Origin: Oscillospiraceae bacterium
GTDB taxonomy: Bacteria; Bacillota; Clostridia; Oscillospirales; Ruminococcaceae
Direction: 5' to 3'
Length of the DNA: 64,000 bases
Assembly (NCBI GenBank): GCA_017472735.1
Contig: JAFUOD010000009.1
Coordinates: 1 to 64,000, forward strand
The stretch's first letter is position 1. Each line of letters opens with the position of its first letter. Both the position numbers and the translations under genes were made by a program. The notes beneath the pieces are model-generated. The model saw only the letters and a program-made list of their open reading frames with translations, did no database searches and had not been told where the DNA came from. Shown piece after piece: positions 35,963 through 44,689 of this stretch.

Positions 35963-35998
35963 AAAAAGCCTCGAAAACGTAGTGTTTTCAAGGCTTTT
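35963..35998 (-). terminator. Terminator of the tRNA-Pro gene
   Basis: AAAAAGCCTTGAAAAC pairs with GTTTTCGAGGCTTTTT on the minus strand, directly after the tRNA. Confidence 0.85.
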
Positions 35999-36074
35999 TG
36001 GTCGGAATGACAGGATTTGAACCTGCGACATCCTGCTCCCAAAGCAGGCGCGCTGCCAACTGCGCTACATCCCG
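35999..36074 (-). tRNA. tRNA-Pro (anticodon TGG)
   Basis: A 76-nt cloverleaf on the minus strand. The acceptor CGGGATG pairs with CATTCCG, the anticodon arm is CTGCTTTGGGAGCAG with TGG, the T arm has GGTTCAAATCC, and the discriminator A is followed by an encoded CCA. Confidence 0.95.
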
Positions 36075-36265
36075 ATTCCAATACATTATACCCGTTTTGG
36101 CCTTTTATGTCAAGCAAAAACCGCCACGGAATTACCGCATATCAATCACAACTGTAAATTTCAACGTAACCCCTCCTTGCAAGATTATAATATCACCCAC
36201 AAAAATTCATTTCAATAGTTTCCAAGCGTTCGGCAGGCTTTAAAAAGTAAGCAGCAAAATTTAAT

Positions 36266-36298
36266 GCCCTTTCTTGGCTGATAAGGCTTAGAAAGGGC
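36266..36298 (-). terminator. Terminator of the methionine-sulfoxide reductase gene
   Basis: GCCCTTTCT pairs with AGAAAGGGC around a 15-nt loop, just past the stop codon. Confidence 0.6.
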
Positions 36299-36306
36299 TG
36301 TTAGCG

Positions 36307-36759
36307 TTATTTAAAAACTTCTTTTTCGAGGATTTTGGCGAACTCCTCAAGACCGTTTCGGTCATCATCATTAAATCTTCCCACCAACGGGCTGTCAATA
36401 TCAAGCACACCGACAACTTCGCCGTTTTTGTGCAATGGTATCACGATTTCGGAGTTTGATGCGCTGTCGCAAGCGATGTGACCCTCGAACATGTGAACGT
36501 CATAAACAAGCTGAGTTTCATCTTTTGCCACAGCCGTACCGCACACTCCCCTGCCGACGGCAATCTCTATGCAGGCGGTCTTACCCTGAAACGGACCTAA
36601 AACCAGCTTTCTCTCGTGCATTAAATAAAACCCTGCCCAGTTGATATTGTCAAGAGCCTCAAACAAAAGTGCCGAGGCATTTGCAAGGTTCGCAACAAGG
36701 TGGGGCACGCCGTGCACAAGTGCATAAAGCTGTTCGTTTAAAAGCTTATAGTCAGTCAT
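36307..36759 (-). CDS. msrC: Free methionine-(R)-sulfoxide reductase (GAF domain)
   Basis: 150 residues forming one GAF domain, the usual length of fRMsr. The redox cysteines are in place: GKTACIEIAVGRGVCGTA (two) and GHIACDSASNSEIVIP (catalytic). INWAGFY and VLDIDSP are also typical. It reduces free methionine-R-sulfoxide in the cytoplasm with thioredoxin. It is monocistronic. Confidence 0.93.
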   Translation of the reverse strand: MTDYKLLNEQLYALVHGVPHLVANLANASALLFEALDNINWAGFYLMHERKLVLGPFQGKTACIEIAVGRGVCGTAVAKDETQLVYDVHMFEGHIACDSASNSEIVIPLHKNGEVVGVLDIDSPLVGRFNDDDRNGLEEFAKILEKEVFK

Positions 36760-36780
36760 TATTTATCCTCCGTTAATTTA

Positions 36781-36810
36781 AAACCCTCTTTTTTTAAAAA
36801 AAGAGGGTTT
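36781..36810. terminator. Terminator, perfect palindrome
   Basis: AAACCCTCTTTTTTT with its exact complement; it ends the lipoprotein gene on the minus strand. Confidence 0.85.
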
Positions 36811-36821
36811 TAATGGTAAAA

Positions 36822-37577
36822 TCACATATTTCCGGGGTATTCGCCACCATCAGTATAACTGTCGGCATCTTCAGGTACTACGATTTCGGGTGCAGTGCCT
36901 AAGTTAACAAACTTATACTCGATCGACATGCCTACTTCCATTTCAATGCCCATGGTAGAAACGGCCATGTCGCAATCAAGAGTCATCAGATCAAGCACGT
37001 TCTTTTCGGTAAACTTCATGGTTAAAAAGATGTTTTCAAGTTCAACAGTTCCGCCAAGCTCGTCGCTTTGCTCGTTTACAATACCCATGATCTCCTTAGC
37101 AGTCTCGTTATCCAAAGCAAGGGTAATTGTTTTGGTGCCGTCTTCGCTTTCAATGACGTCAATATTTTCAAAGAAGTCCTCAGTCAAGTCAGGCAGATTT
37201 GCGGTGCCCATGCTGTCAGCAATTTCTTCGCTCTGTTCCTCGGAGGTAACGCTGTACTTAATCTTTTGGTCTTCAGCGCTGATATAAACTGTGTTATCAA
37301 CCATTACCATTTCGGTTGATACGCCTTCGATGTCCATAAACATCTGCATATTTTCGCCGTTCTGCTTAACATTCATATCATATGCCATTTCAAGCTCTTC
37401 GCCCAAAAGGTTCATAACCATTGTCATGGTGCAGTCAGCTTCATAGCCTCCTGCCTTTTCAATTGTCTTCATTGCCTTAGAGTAAAGGCCGTAAGCAGTT
37501 GCTGCCTCTAAAAATGCGCACGAGCTGAGGCTGAGCATAAGAGCTGCAACCAAAACCAAAGAAATCAATTTTTTCAT
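36822..37577 (-). CDS. Lipoprotein of unknown function (DUF6612/LppX-like)
   Basis: 251 residues. The signal peptide ends in the lipobox LSLSSC (Cys20). The mature part reads like a lipid-pocket beta/alpha fold: YEADCTMTMVMNLLGEELEMAYDMNVKQNGENMQMFMDI, VYISAEDQKIKYSVT and ELENIFLTMKFTEKNVLDLM. Clostridial lipoproteins of this type are called DUF6612 or LppX-like. The C-terminus is short and acidic. Function unknown; it ends with a strong terminator and follows the SPFH-protein group on the same strand. Confidence 0.65.
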   Translation of the reverse strand: MKKLISLVLVAALMLSLSSCAFLEAATAYGLYSKAMKTIEKAGGYEADCTMTMVMNLLGEELEMAYDMNVKQNGENMQMFMDIEGVSTEMVMVDNTVYISAEDQKIKYSVTSEEQSEEIADSMGTANLPDLTEDFFENIDVIESEDGTKTITLALDNETAKEIMGIVNEQSDELGGTVELENIFLTMKFTEKNVLDLMTLDCDMAVSTMGIEMEVGMSIEYKFVNLGTAPEIVVPEDADSYTDGGEYPGNM

Positions 37578-37598
37578 GTTAATGTCTCCTCTTTATAT

Positions 37599-37931
37599 TT
37601 AATTGTCTACAATTTCACGAAGCTTGTTTAAAAAAGCTTCCTCGCTGAAGGTGTTGACCTTGGCAAAAATCGCCTGACTTCCGCCCGAAGAAATTGCACT
37701 GAGTTGCACAGGCCCGTCACCTTCTTGATAAAGCGTAACACTTAAGCTGACTCGATTTCCGCCGAAAGCGCTGTATCTTTCAAATACCATTACGCTGCAG
37801 CGAGAATTTTTGCCGGTAAAGTCATGAGATCCGTTAAGCTCGCAGGAAATACTGCCCGATACAATTTCGTGATATATTTTAGAGCGGATTTCAAAAAAGC
37901 TTCCGCTAAGCCGTCTTTGTAATGAAGCCAT
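37599..37931 (-). CDS. Small conserved protein (DUF6054-like)
   Basis: 110 residues, no signal or membrane segment. The core SRCSVMVFERYSAFGGNRVSLSVTLYQEGDGPVQLSAISSGGSQAIFAKVNTFSEEAFLNKL resembles, from memory, the DUF6054 family of Clostridia. It lies 9 bases downstream of the SPFH gene and probably shares its transcript. Function unknown. Confidence 0.6.
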   Translation of the reverse strand: MASLQRRLSGSFFEIRSKIYHEIVSGSISCELNGSHDFTGKNSRCSVMVFERYSAFGGNRVSLSVTLYQEGDGPVQLSAISSGGSQAIFAKVNTFSEEAFLNKLREIVDN

Positions 37932-37940
37932 ATGCCTAAT

Positions 37941-38768
37941 TTACTGTGCCGGGTTGCTGCCGCCTGAAAATGCAGACGCGCCCGACATATCAATTATCGG
38001 TGAAGCCTCGCCCGAAACCATAGGAAGCTGACCGTCCCACTTTTCAATCTTGTTATATTCAACAAGCTCGGGAGTAATAGACTCGGACAAGATCCTGTTT
38101 GCTTCAGCTTCAGCCTCAGCTCTGATTCTTGTCGCCTCAGCCTCTGCCTCGGCATTGGTTATTGCTGTCTGCTTTTCGGTCTCAGCTTTTAAAAGCTGCT
38201 GCTGAGCGACCTGCTTCTCTTCGATAGCAGTTATATAAGCATCGGAGAAGTCGAAGTTAATGATATTTACGTCAGTTACAAAAAGGCCGATCTCGTTGAG
38301 CTTGGAGTTCAAGCCTTCAATCAGTCCGTCCGAAACCAAAGAACGGTTGGTTACGCTTTCCTCGGCGGTATAAAGGGCGGTGGTGCTCTTTAAAACCTCG
38401 TTAACGGCAGGAACAACCAATACGGTCTCATAATCTCTGCCGATATTTTTATAAATGCTGTAAGATTTCGAGGTATCAACACGGTAGTTGATTGCAAGCG
38501 TGGTCGAAACAGTCTGCAAGTCTTTTGAAAATGCTTCGGTGTCAACTTCAAGCTTGGTTATGCGGTTGTCAATCATTACAACTTCCTGAATCAAGGGTAT
38601 CTTGAAGTGCAAGCCCTCCTGCAAAACGGTGTCTTCAACCTTACCCAAGGTTACAACAACACCTGTGTGACCTGCCTGTACAATAACAATACTGCTTGCG
38701 GCAATTAAAACCGCAATAAGCAATATAACAATGATTAAAATCGTCTTCGCACTAAAAATCTTTTTCAA
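37941..38768 (-). CDS. SPFH/prohibitin-family membrane protein
   Basis: 275 residues. One N-terminal membrane helix (residues ~8-30) precedes a band-7 domain (VQAGHTGVVVTLGKVEDTVLQEGLHFKIPLIQEVVMIDNRITKLEVDTEAFSKDLQTVS). A long charged coiled coil follows (EEKQVAQQQLLKAETEKQTAITNAEAEAEATRIRAEAEAEANRI), with a C-terminal SEASPI tail. Prohibitin-like proteins oligomerise into membrane microdomain scaffolds. No NfeD partner is seen nearby. Confidence 0.9.
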   Translation of the reverse strand: MKKIFSAKTILIIVILLIAVLIAASSIVIVQAGHTGVVVTLGKVEDTVLQEGLHFKIPLIQEVVMIDNRITKLEVDTEAFSKDLQTVSTTLAINYRVDTSKSYSIYKNIGRDYETVLVVPAVNEVLKSTTALYTAEESVTNRSLVSDGLIEGLNSKLNEIGLFVTDVNIINFDFSDAYITAIEEKQVAQQQLLKAETEKQTAITNAEAEAEATRIRAEAEAEANRILSESITPELVEYNKIEKWDGQLPMVSGEASPIIDMSGASAFSGGSNPAQ

Positions 38769-38796
38769 ATCAGTTTACCTCCGTTAAGCTGTTAAA

Positions 38797-39819
38797 TTAA
38801 TTCTGTTCCTTTTTCCAAATTCTCATCCCCGCAATTGCAGCAACGGTTACACCAACAATCATTACTGCAGCAAAAACCGTTCCCCCGTTAGCCATCTTCT
38901 TTTGAGCTGCGGCAGTTGCGGCGTCTCCGCTGAACTTAACGCTCTCCGACTGCGAGCTTTCAAGCACAGAACTTGTAACCGCAGGAGTAGTCTCCTCGGT
39001 AGTAGTTACTGTTTCCGAGGTGGTTTCTTCAGCAGTCGTGGTGGTTTGAGGTGTCGTTGACTGCTCGGTAGTGGTTGTAACCTTTGTGGTAGTGGTTGCT
39101 TTGGTGGTAGTGGTTGCTTTGGTTGTTGTTACTTTTGTAGTAGTTGTTGCTCCGGTCTTTTTTGTTGTGGTGGTTACCTTGGTTGTCTTTGTGGTAGCGG
39201 TTGTTACTTCTTCATCATCGTCAGCCGAGATAATATCGTCATCCACAATCTCATCGTCTGTATCATCAGCCGAAATAACAGTATCGTCATCATCGGCAGA
39301 AACAGAATCATCATCCTCAACATCTGCAATCACATTATCACCGTCATCGGGAGCAACGCTGAACTGCAAAACGCTTGTACTGCCGTTAACAGTTACCTCG
39401 GTGCCTGCGGTGTTGGTTGCCGAAATAACCACTGCCGAAATAAGTGAGCCGTTTGTTGGGTCGTTCGCGGCTGTAAAAACAATGGTTGCCAACGAGCCTG
39501 TAGAATAGTTATCGTTACCTGCGGTACTGGACCACATTAAAATAACTCCGCCATCAGTAGGGATAGTATTAAACTGGTCAAAATATCCCCCGTCGCCGCA
39601 ATATAAAAGCGAGGCGGAAGAGCTGTCATAAGTCACCATTATCTGAATCGAGTTGAGCCCGGGATTTTCGGTAAGCATTAGGTTTACGGAAAAAGTCTCA
39701 CCCGCTGCCGGAACGGTAGTCTGACCGAGTGTAACCATGGGTGCTGCGCTTACGACCGTAAGCATTGAGCACAAAGCAAAAATCAATGCAGATAAAACTG
39801 CTGCTGTTTTCTTTATCAT
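38797..39819 (-). CDS. Cell-surface cohesin-like protein with Thr-rich linker and membrane anchor
   Basis: 340 residues from ATG at 39819; a TTG frame start 21 bases upstream is less likely because the signal peptide begins MIKKTAAVLSALIFAL and ends near VSAA. Residues ~27-165 match the cohesin fold (VTLGQTTVPAAGETFSVNLMLTENPGLNSIQIMVTYDSSSASLLY, GSLATIVFTAANDPTNGSLISAVV). Then come an Asp-rich block (SADDDDTVISADDTDDE), a Thr-rich linker of ~90 residues and a C-terminal membrane helix with KKE tail. It would display a cohesin at the surface, a natural receptor for dockerin proteins such as the 6573-14645 product. Confidence 0.78.
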   Translation of the reverse strand: MIKKTAAVLSALIFALCSMLTVVSAAPMVTLGQTTVPAAGETFSVNLMLTENPGLNSIQIMVTYDSSSASLLYCGDGGYFDQFNTIPTDGGVILMWSSTAGNDNYSTGSLATIVFTAANDPTNGSLISAVVISATNTAGTEVTVNGSTSVLQFSVAPDDGDNVIADVEDDDSVSADDDDTVISADDTDDEIVDDDIISADDDEEVTTATTKTTKVTTTTKKTGATTTTKVTTTKATTTTKATTTTKVTTTTEQSTTPQTTTTAEETTSETVTTTEETTPAVTSSVLESSQSESVKFSGDAATAAAQKKMANGGTVFAAVMIVGVTVAAIAGMRIWKKEQN

Positions 39820-39985
39820 ATGTAAAAGCCTCACTTTCAAGCTTTGGTAATTTAAAGCATTTTATACTGCTTAATTATAGCATTTTTATTCAGCTTTTGC
39901 AATAGCAGATAAAAAAATCATTAAATACCATGTTTCAGCATGCTATAATTAATTGATTTATTCTTAGATTAATTTTGTAAACCTC

Positions 39986-40014
39986 TTGACAATATCACAA
40001 AAATCGTGCATACT
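39986..40014 (+). promoter_or_regulatory. Promoter of the AraC-family gene
   Basis: TTGACA (39986-39991), 17-bp spacer, CATACT (40009-40014), 43 bases before the start codon. Confidence 0.65.
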
Positions 40015-40057
40015 ATTATTGATTTTTATTAACCTTAAAGTGAGGAGCTGATTTGAC

Positions 40058-40855
40058 ATGATGGCAAAAGTATCTTTTATGGGGTTAGATGTTCATCACC
40101 CTGCCGACTTTGTTTACACTGAGGGTGAGCATGACTGGTGGCTTTTGGTACACACCAAAACACCCGCTGTTTTCTGTACCCCCTCGGGAGACATTGAAGT
40201 AAGCAAAAACAACGTCATTCTCTATCCTCCCGATATGTTTGCGGTCTACAAGGCCACGGGCGATTATTACTGCAACAACTTCCTCCGCTTTTATGCCGAT
40301 GAATCTCTTGAAGACTTTATTAAAGAAAAGAATATTCCTCTTGGCACCCCCCTTTTGCTTGAGGCTCCCGATTCGATGGAATATCTTTTCCGTGTCCTTT
40401 CGATGGAAGACTATTTTAAGTTTAAAAATTCGGCACAATCAATCACAATGACAATTCGTATGATGCTTTTAAAAATCGCAGAATCAGTCAAGGATGTTGA
40501 CCTTTCAGACCAGCAGCGTGCACTTTTGAACTTAAGATATGAAATCCAGCTCAGACCCGATCACCCGTGGACAGTAAGTGAAATGGCAGAGAGGCTTCAT
40601 GTCAGCGCAGGATATTTGCAGTCTACATATAAAAAGCAATTCGGCGTCTCGTGTATGCAGGACGTAGTTATAAAAAGAGTTGAGCTTGCAAAAGAGCATT
40701 TGCGCAACTCAAACTACTCGTCTCAGAGGATTTCTCAAATCTGCGGATATCAAAATGTCGAGCATTTCTGCCGTCAGTTCAAAAACATAGCAGGAGAATC
40801 TCCTTTGACCTACAGAAAAAGAGTTCGCACCGAAAAGCCTATTAACGAAGAATAA
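40058..40855 (+). CDS. AraC-family transcription regulator
   Basis: 265 residues. The N-terminal cupin-like sensing half (FVYTEGEHDWWLLVHTKTPAVFCTPSGDIEVSKNNVILYPPDMFAVY) is followed by two helix-turn-helices (WTVSEMAERLHVSAGYLQSTYKKQFGVSCMQDVVIKRVELAKEHL and SQRISQICGYQNVEHFCRQFKNIAGESPLTYRKR). Such regulators sense sugars. It converges on the GH95 gene and is the obvious candidate to control the GH95/esterase genes that follow. Confidence 0.92.
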   Translation: MMAKVSFMGLDVHHPADFVYTEGEHDWWLLVHTKTPAVFCTPSGDIEVSKNNVILYPPDMFAVYKATGDYYCNNFLRFYADESLEDFIKEKNIPLGTPLLLEAPDSMEYLFRVLSMEDYFKFKNSAQSITMTIRMMLLKIAESVKDVDLSDQQRALLNLRYEIQLRPDHPWTVSEMAERLHVSAGYLQSTYKKQFGVSCMQDVVIKRVELAKEHLRNSNYSSQRISQICGYQNVEHFCRQFKNIAGESPLTYRKRVRTEKPINEE

Positions 40856-40859
40856 AAAT

Positions 40860-40891
40860 CACCTGTTCAAGATTTTTCCCTTGAACAGGTG
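40860..40891. terminator. Bidirectional terminator between AraC and GH95 genes
   Basis: CACCTGTTCAAG pairs with CTTGAACAGGTG (8-nt loop), followed by TTTGTTTTT on plus. Confidence 0.85.
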
Positions 40892-40917
40892 TTTGTTTTT
40901 GTCAGTTTAAAATCTGC

Positions 40918-43569
40918 TTATTTTTTCTTGTGCAAAGCTTTAACAATAACAATTACAGCCACAACCGCAACAACAGATACGGCAATCAACATCCAAACAA
41001 TACCGATACCCGAGTCTGCTTCTCCGTTAAAGGTTATGGTATAGGTTTCTCCTTCTTGGGCACAGAATTCTATCATGTTCTTTGAACGCGAGGAGATTTT
41101 TACCTTTTTACCGTCAGAGTCGGTAATTGTCGCCTTATTGATCCCCTCACCCTTCACCTGAAGGGCTTCGTTTGTGCTGAAGGTCTGCAAAACAGCACTT
41201 ACAGGCAACGAATCTGACCATGTAATGTCAACTTCGACATTTCCTCTTGCACGCAAGCCCTTAACGCTGCCGTTCGACCACATGCTTGGCAATGCAGGCA
41301 ACAGTTCAACTGCGCCTGCCTGACTCTGCAAAAGCATTTCTGTCATGCCCGCTGTCGAGCCGAAGTTCCCGTCAATCTGAAAAGGCGGATGTGCATCGAA
41401 AAGGTTGTCATATGTAGATTCTTTAAGTATCTGATTTACCATAATGCCTGCATGGTCTCCGTCGCGCAAGCGTGCCCAAAAGTTGATCTTCCACGCCTTG
41501 CTCCAGCCTGTACCGCCGTCTCCTCTTGTTTCAAGGGTAACACGCATAGCTTGGGCATATTTGTCGTCAAGCTTGCTTCTTCCAACAACGACCTGACGCC
41601 CGGGGTGAAGCGCAAACAAATGGTTTACATGGCGATGACCATAGTCGCCTGTAATGTCCATTGTAATTTCATCCTTCCACTCCTGGAACTGACCTGCCTT
41701 ACCGATTTTAGGGCCGGAAAGGTTTTCAAAAGCTTCTCTTATTTCGTCAATTTCTCCGTTCTCAATGCCCAGAACATCAGCGGCCTCTAACGTGTTGTTA
41801 AACAGATCCCAAATAATTGACTGGTCGCTGAAGGCTCCCAAAGAGTAAGGCCCATGCTCGGGCGACCACGACGGGCTTGAAACCAGTGTTCCGTCACGCT
41901 CATCGGTTACAAGGTTATCTACCCAAAACAGCGAAGCATTTTTAAGCGTATCAAAGTTTTCGGCAAGCGCCTCTTTGTCAAGAGTAAACGCATACTGCTC
42001 CCAGATATCCTGACATATCCATGCGGCACCTGTCGGGAAATAAAACGCCTCGGAAACAGCGGGACCCGTGTTGCCCCAAATCGTATTTTCGTGATATGTT
42101 GTCCAGCCTCTTACGTCTTCACCGTCCTCGGTGCAATGATACATCTGCGCTGTAATTTCGCCGCGCGGCACAAGGCTGTTTACATAATCAATCATCGGCT
42201 GATGACACTCGGCAAGATTGGTTTGCTGCGCAGGCCAATAGTTCATCTGAACATTGATGTTTGTGTGATAGTCGGCATTCCACGGCGGATAAAGTCCGTC
42301 TGCCCATATGCCCTGAAGATTTGCGGGCAACGAACCCTCTCTTGAGGAAGAAATCAAAAGATATCTGCCAAACTGATAGTATAAAACCTCAAGATAACGG
42401 TTATCGTTTTCTGAATTGATGTCATATTTATAGCCTGTCAAAAGCATTTTCGTGGTTTTTTTCGGCTGTGTCACTCCGCAAAGAGACAGATTTACCCTTG
42501 CATAAAGCTCGCGGTAATCATCAACATGCGCTGCCTTAAGGTCGTGATAACCCTCGTTGCTTACTGTTTCAATTCTTTCGCTTACCGTTTCAAGAGGGAT
42601 CTCATCGCTGAAATAATCAAACGAATCATCCATGCACTGCTGATAATTCGTGCCTGCTGTCATGTAAATGATTATTTCATCGGCGTTCAAAACCTTTATC
42701 GACTTGCCTGTTGTCTGCATTTCGCCATCGGTTACAACTTTAATCTGCATGGCAAATTCAAGGTGCTCAATGTCTTCTCTGTGGTCAGAGGGACGGCCTG
42801 TCATGGTTATCGTGTCACCCTCGGCAGTTATTTTAACCTTAGACTGAGGTGTTTCAAAACGGATAAGCTTGCTTAAGCCGTCTGCTTTGTCCGAGGTCAA
42901 ACGGATCGCCATGAAGTTGTTTGGGTTGCTGACAAAGTATTCTCTTTGATAGCTAACGCCGTCCAAAACATAGCTTACCGTGGTTATTGCGTTGTCAATA
43001 TCAAGAGTACGCTTATAATCCTGCGCTTCCTGCGAGGTATCGTTTACATCATCAATATAAATATCTCCAAGCGACTGATAAGAGCCGTAAAGGCTTTTGT
43101 CACCCTTTAAAGCTTCAATAGCGTCAATTACGCTCTGAGGCATGCTTGGATAGTCGCTTGATACAACATTTCCGTCTTTACCAATGTAAGAGGAGTTGTT
43201 TTCGGTAAATTCGGTCATGATCTTCTGAAGCTCTTCCCTTACAAACATAAGATTTTTCTTGTTTTCTTCGGCAGTTGCGTCGCTCATGCCTCCGTTATAA
43301 TCCGGGTCGGCACCGGGGCCGCCCGACCAAAGCGTGTGCTCGTTAAGCTGAATTCTGTCGCTTTGAACTCCGCCAAAAATCATGGCGCCCAAAAAGCCGT
43401 TGCCCATTGGTGTGGCTTCGGACTGCCAGTCGGTTGCAGGAGAAGAATAAACTGCCTGAAGCGGCGGCTGAGTTTGAGCCAAAGAAATGTCGCCCTCGGC
43501 AACAACAGCGGCTGTTGCTGTAAAAAGCATTGCAAAAGCTGTCATCAGCATTAAAATTCTGCGTTCCAT
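40918..43569 (-). CDS. GH95-family alpha-L-fucosidase/galactosidase, membrane anchored
   Basis: 883 residues from ATG at 43569 (AAGGAA upstream); the frame extends to 43647 but the signal peptide [25 protein letters not shown] begins here. GH95 order is complete: N-terminal beta domain with [31 protein letters not shown], then the (alpha/alpha)6 barrel with [56 protein letters not shown] and [22 protein letters not shown]-terminal membrane helix with KKK tail anchors it. It releases terminal alpha-L-fucose (or galactose) from host or plant glycans outside the cell. Confidence 0.92.
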   Translation of the reverse strand: MERRILMLMTAFAMLFTATAAVVAEGDISLAQTQPPLQAVYSSPATDWQSEATPMGNGFLGAMIFGGVQSDRIQLNEHTLWSGGPGADPDYNGGMSDATAEENKKNLMFVREELQKIMTEFTENNSSYIGKDGNVVSSDYPSMPQSVIDAIEALKGDKSLYGSYQSLGDIYIDDVNDTSQEAQDYKRTLDIDNAITTVSYVLDGVSYQREYFVSNPNNFMAIRLTSDKADGLSKLIRFETPQSKVKITAEGDTITMTGRPSDHREDIEHLEFAMQIKVVTDGEMQTTGKSIKVLNADEIIIYMTAGTNYQQCMDDSFDYFSDEIPLETVSERIETVSNEGYHDLKAAHVDDYRELYARVNLSLCGVTQPKKTTKMLLTGYKYDINSENDNRYLEVLYYQFGRYLLISSSREGSLPANLQGIWADGLYPPWNADYHTNINVQMNYWPAQQTNLAECHQPMIDYVNSLVPRGEITAQMYHCTEDGEDVRGWTTYHENTIWGNTGPAVSEAFYFPTGAAWICQDIWEQYAFTLDKEALAENFDTLKNASLFWVDNLVTDERDGTLVSSPSWSPEHGPYSLGAFSDQSIIWDLFNNTLEAADVLGIENGEIDEIREAFENLSGPKIGKAGQFQEWKDEITMDITGDYGHRHVNHLFALHPGRQVVVGRSKLDDKYAQAMRVTLETRGDGGTGWSKAWKINFWARLRDGDHAGIMVNQILKESTYDNLFDAHPPFQIDGNFGSTAGMTEMLLQSQAGAVELLPALPSMWSNGSVKGLRARGNVEVDITWSDSLPVSAVLQTFSTNEALQVKGEGINKATITDSDGKKVKISSRSKNMIEFCAQEGETYTITFNGEADSGIGIVWMLIAVSVVAVVAVIVIVKALHKKK

Positions 43570-43691
43570 TAAAATGTCATTCCTTTCTGTTGCCTTTCTT
43601 CGTGGATACATCAGCATTAGTATACCCCAATCAAAACTAAGTTTCAATGATTTATTTTAACTAATAATTGATGTATTCTATATTGCAAAAA

Positions 43692-43714
43692 AAGCTCCCG
43701 CTAAGCGGGAGCTT
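43692..43714 (-). terminator. Terminator of the esterase gene
   Basis: AAGCTCCCGC-TAA-GCGGGAGCTT, followed by TTTTTTGC on minus; it separates the esterase from GH95. Confidence 0.85.
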
Positions 43715-43731
43715 ATTAAATGATTGATTCA

Positions 43732-44640
43732 TTATTTAAAGATGAATCTTATAAAGTTATAAATGTGCGGTCTTATCGAGCTTCCGTCATGTCCGGCGCC
43801 CTGAATGTTCTGGTATATGTGGTCAACGCCGTTTTGCTCAAGATATCCGTGATAAGTAGCCGGAGTGCTGTAAACAACTGTATCGACCGCACCCGCCGTG
43901 ATATAGAACAAATAAGGTTCTTCACCCTCGTCAAAGCAAATTTCATCAACGCTTAAAAGGTCAGTGTCCACTCCGGGTGCAGGACACACTGCGCCGATAT
44001 ATCCAAACAAGTCGGGTCTTTCAATGCCAATGTATATCGACTCCCTTCCGCCCATCGAAAAGCCTGTAATCGCCGTGCTTTCACGTCCTGTAAGAATCGA
44101 GAAGTGCTTTTTCATATAGGGCATAAGGTCGTTTACAAGGTCATTGATAAAGTTGTCATATGCGGCGTTGCTTTCAGCGTTCATGCCATCAAGCACTTCT
44201 CTTGTCTCGCTGGCGAAAATATAGGGAAATACAACAATCATTTCCTGGGCTTCACCGCTTGCAATTGCGTTGCCGATGATATACTGGAGTTTAAGCGAGC
44301 TATCACCGGGCAGCGAATTTTCATCTCCCCAATAACCGTGCAAAGCATATAAAACAGGGTATTTTTTAGATTTATCATAATTAGCAGGCAGCAAAACAAC
44401 AGCACGTCTGTCGCGCTTGCATGTTTCAGAATAATAAGTTATCGTTTCATAGGTGCCATATTCCGAGTCCCAAAAAATCTCGCTTGCCATACCCGGCATA
44501 TAGTCAGTCACGTTTTCTGTGGCATAATCAAAAAGCTCATCTTTATTCATTCTTACAACAGGCTCCTGTTCTTCACTTGCACAGCCTGCTAACACGGTTC
44601 CCAAAACAAGTGCTGAAATAACCGCAATAATTCTTTTCAT
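43732..44640 (-). CDS. CE1/esterase-D-like lipoprotein esterase
   Basis: 302 residues. Lipobox VLAGC at residues ~16-20. Alpha/beta-hydrolase signature: oxyanion region YPVLYALHGYWGDENSLPGD, nucleophile serine in ITGFSMGGRES, and the terminal histidine in GAGHDGSSIRPH. Related enzymes remove feruloyl or acetyl groups from hemicellulose. It is a close paralogue (most residues the same over ~270) of the catalytic half of the next gene upstream, so it arose by tandem duplication. Confidence 0.87.
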   Translation of the reverse strand: MKRIIAVISALVLGTVLAGCASEEQEPVVRMNKDELFDYATENVTDYMPGMASEIFWDSEYGTYETITYYSETCKRDRRAVVLLPANYDKSKKYPVLYALHGYWGDENSLPGDSSLKLQYIIGNAIASGEAQEMIVVFPYIFASETREVLDGMNAESNAAYDNFINDLVNDLMPYMKKHFSILTGRESTAITGFSMGGRESIYIGIERPDLFGYIGAVCPAPGVDTDLLSVDEICFDEGEEPYLFYITAGAVDTVVYSTPATYHGYLEQNGVDHIYQNIQGAGHDGSSIRPHIYNFIRFIFK

Positions 44641-44689
44641 ACAGTTCCTTCTTTCTTACGTTGCAAAATTTAAATATGTATCAATTGGG

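Noticed and set aside
35881..36243. Short frames across 35881-36243
   Set aside because: They run through the tRNA-Pro gene and its terminator, so they are chance frames.
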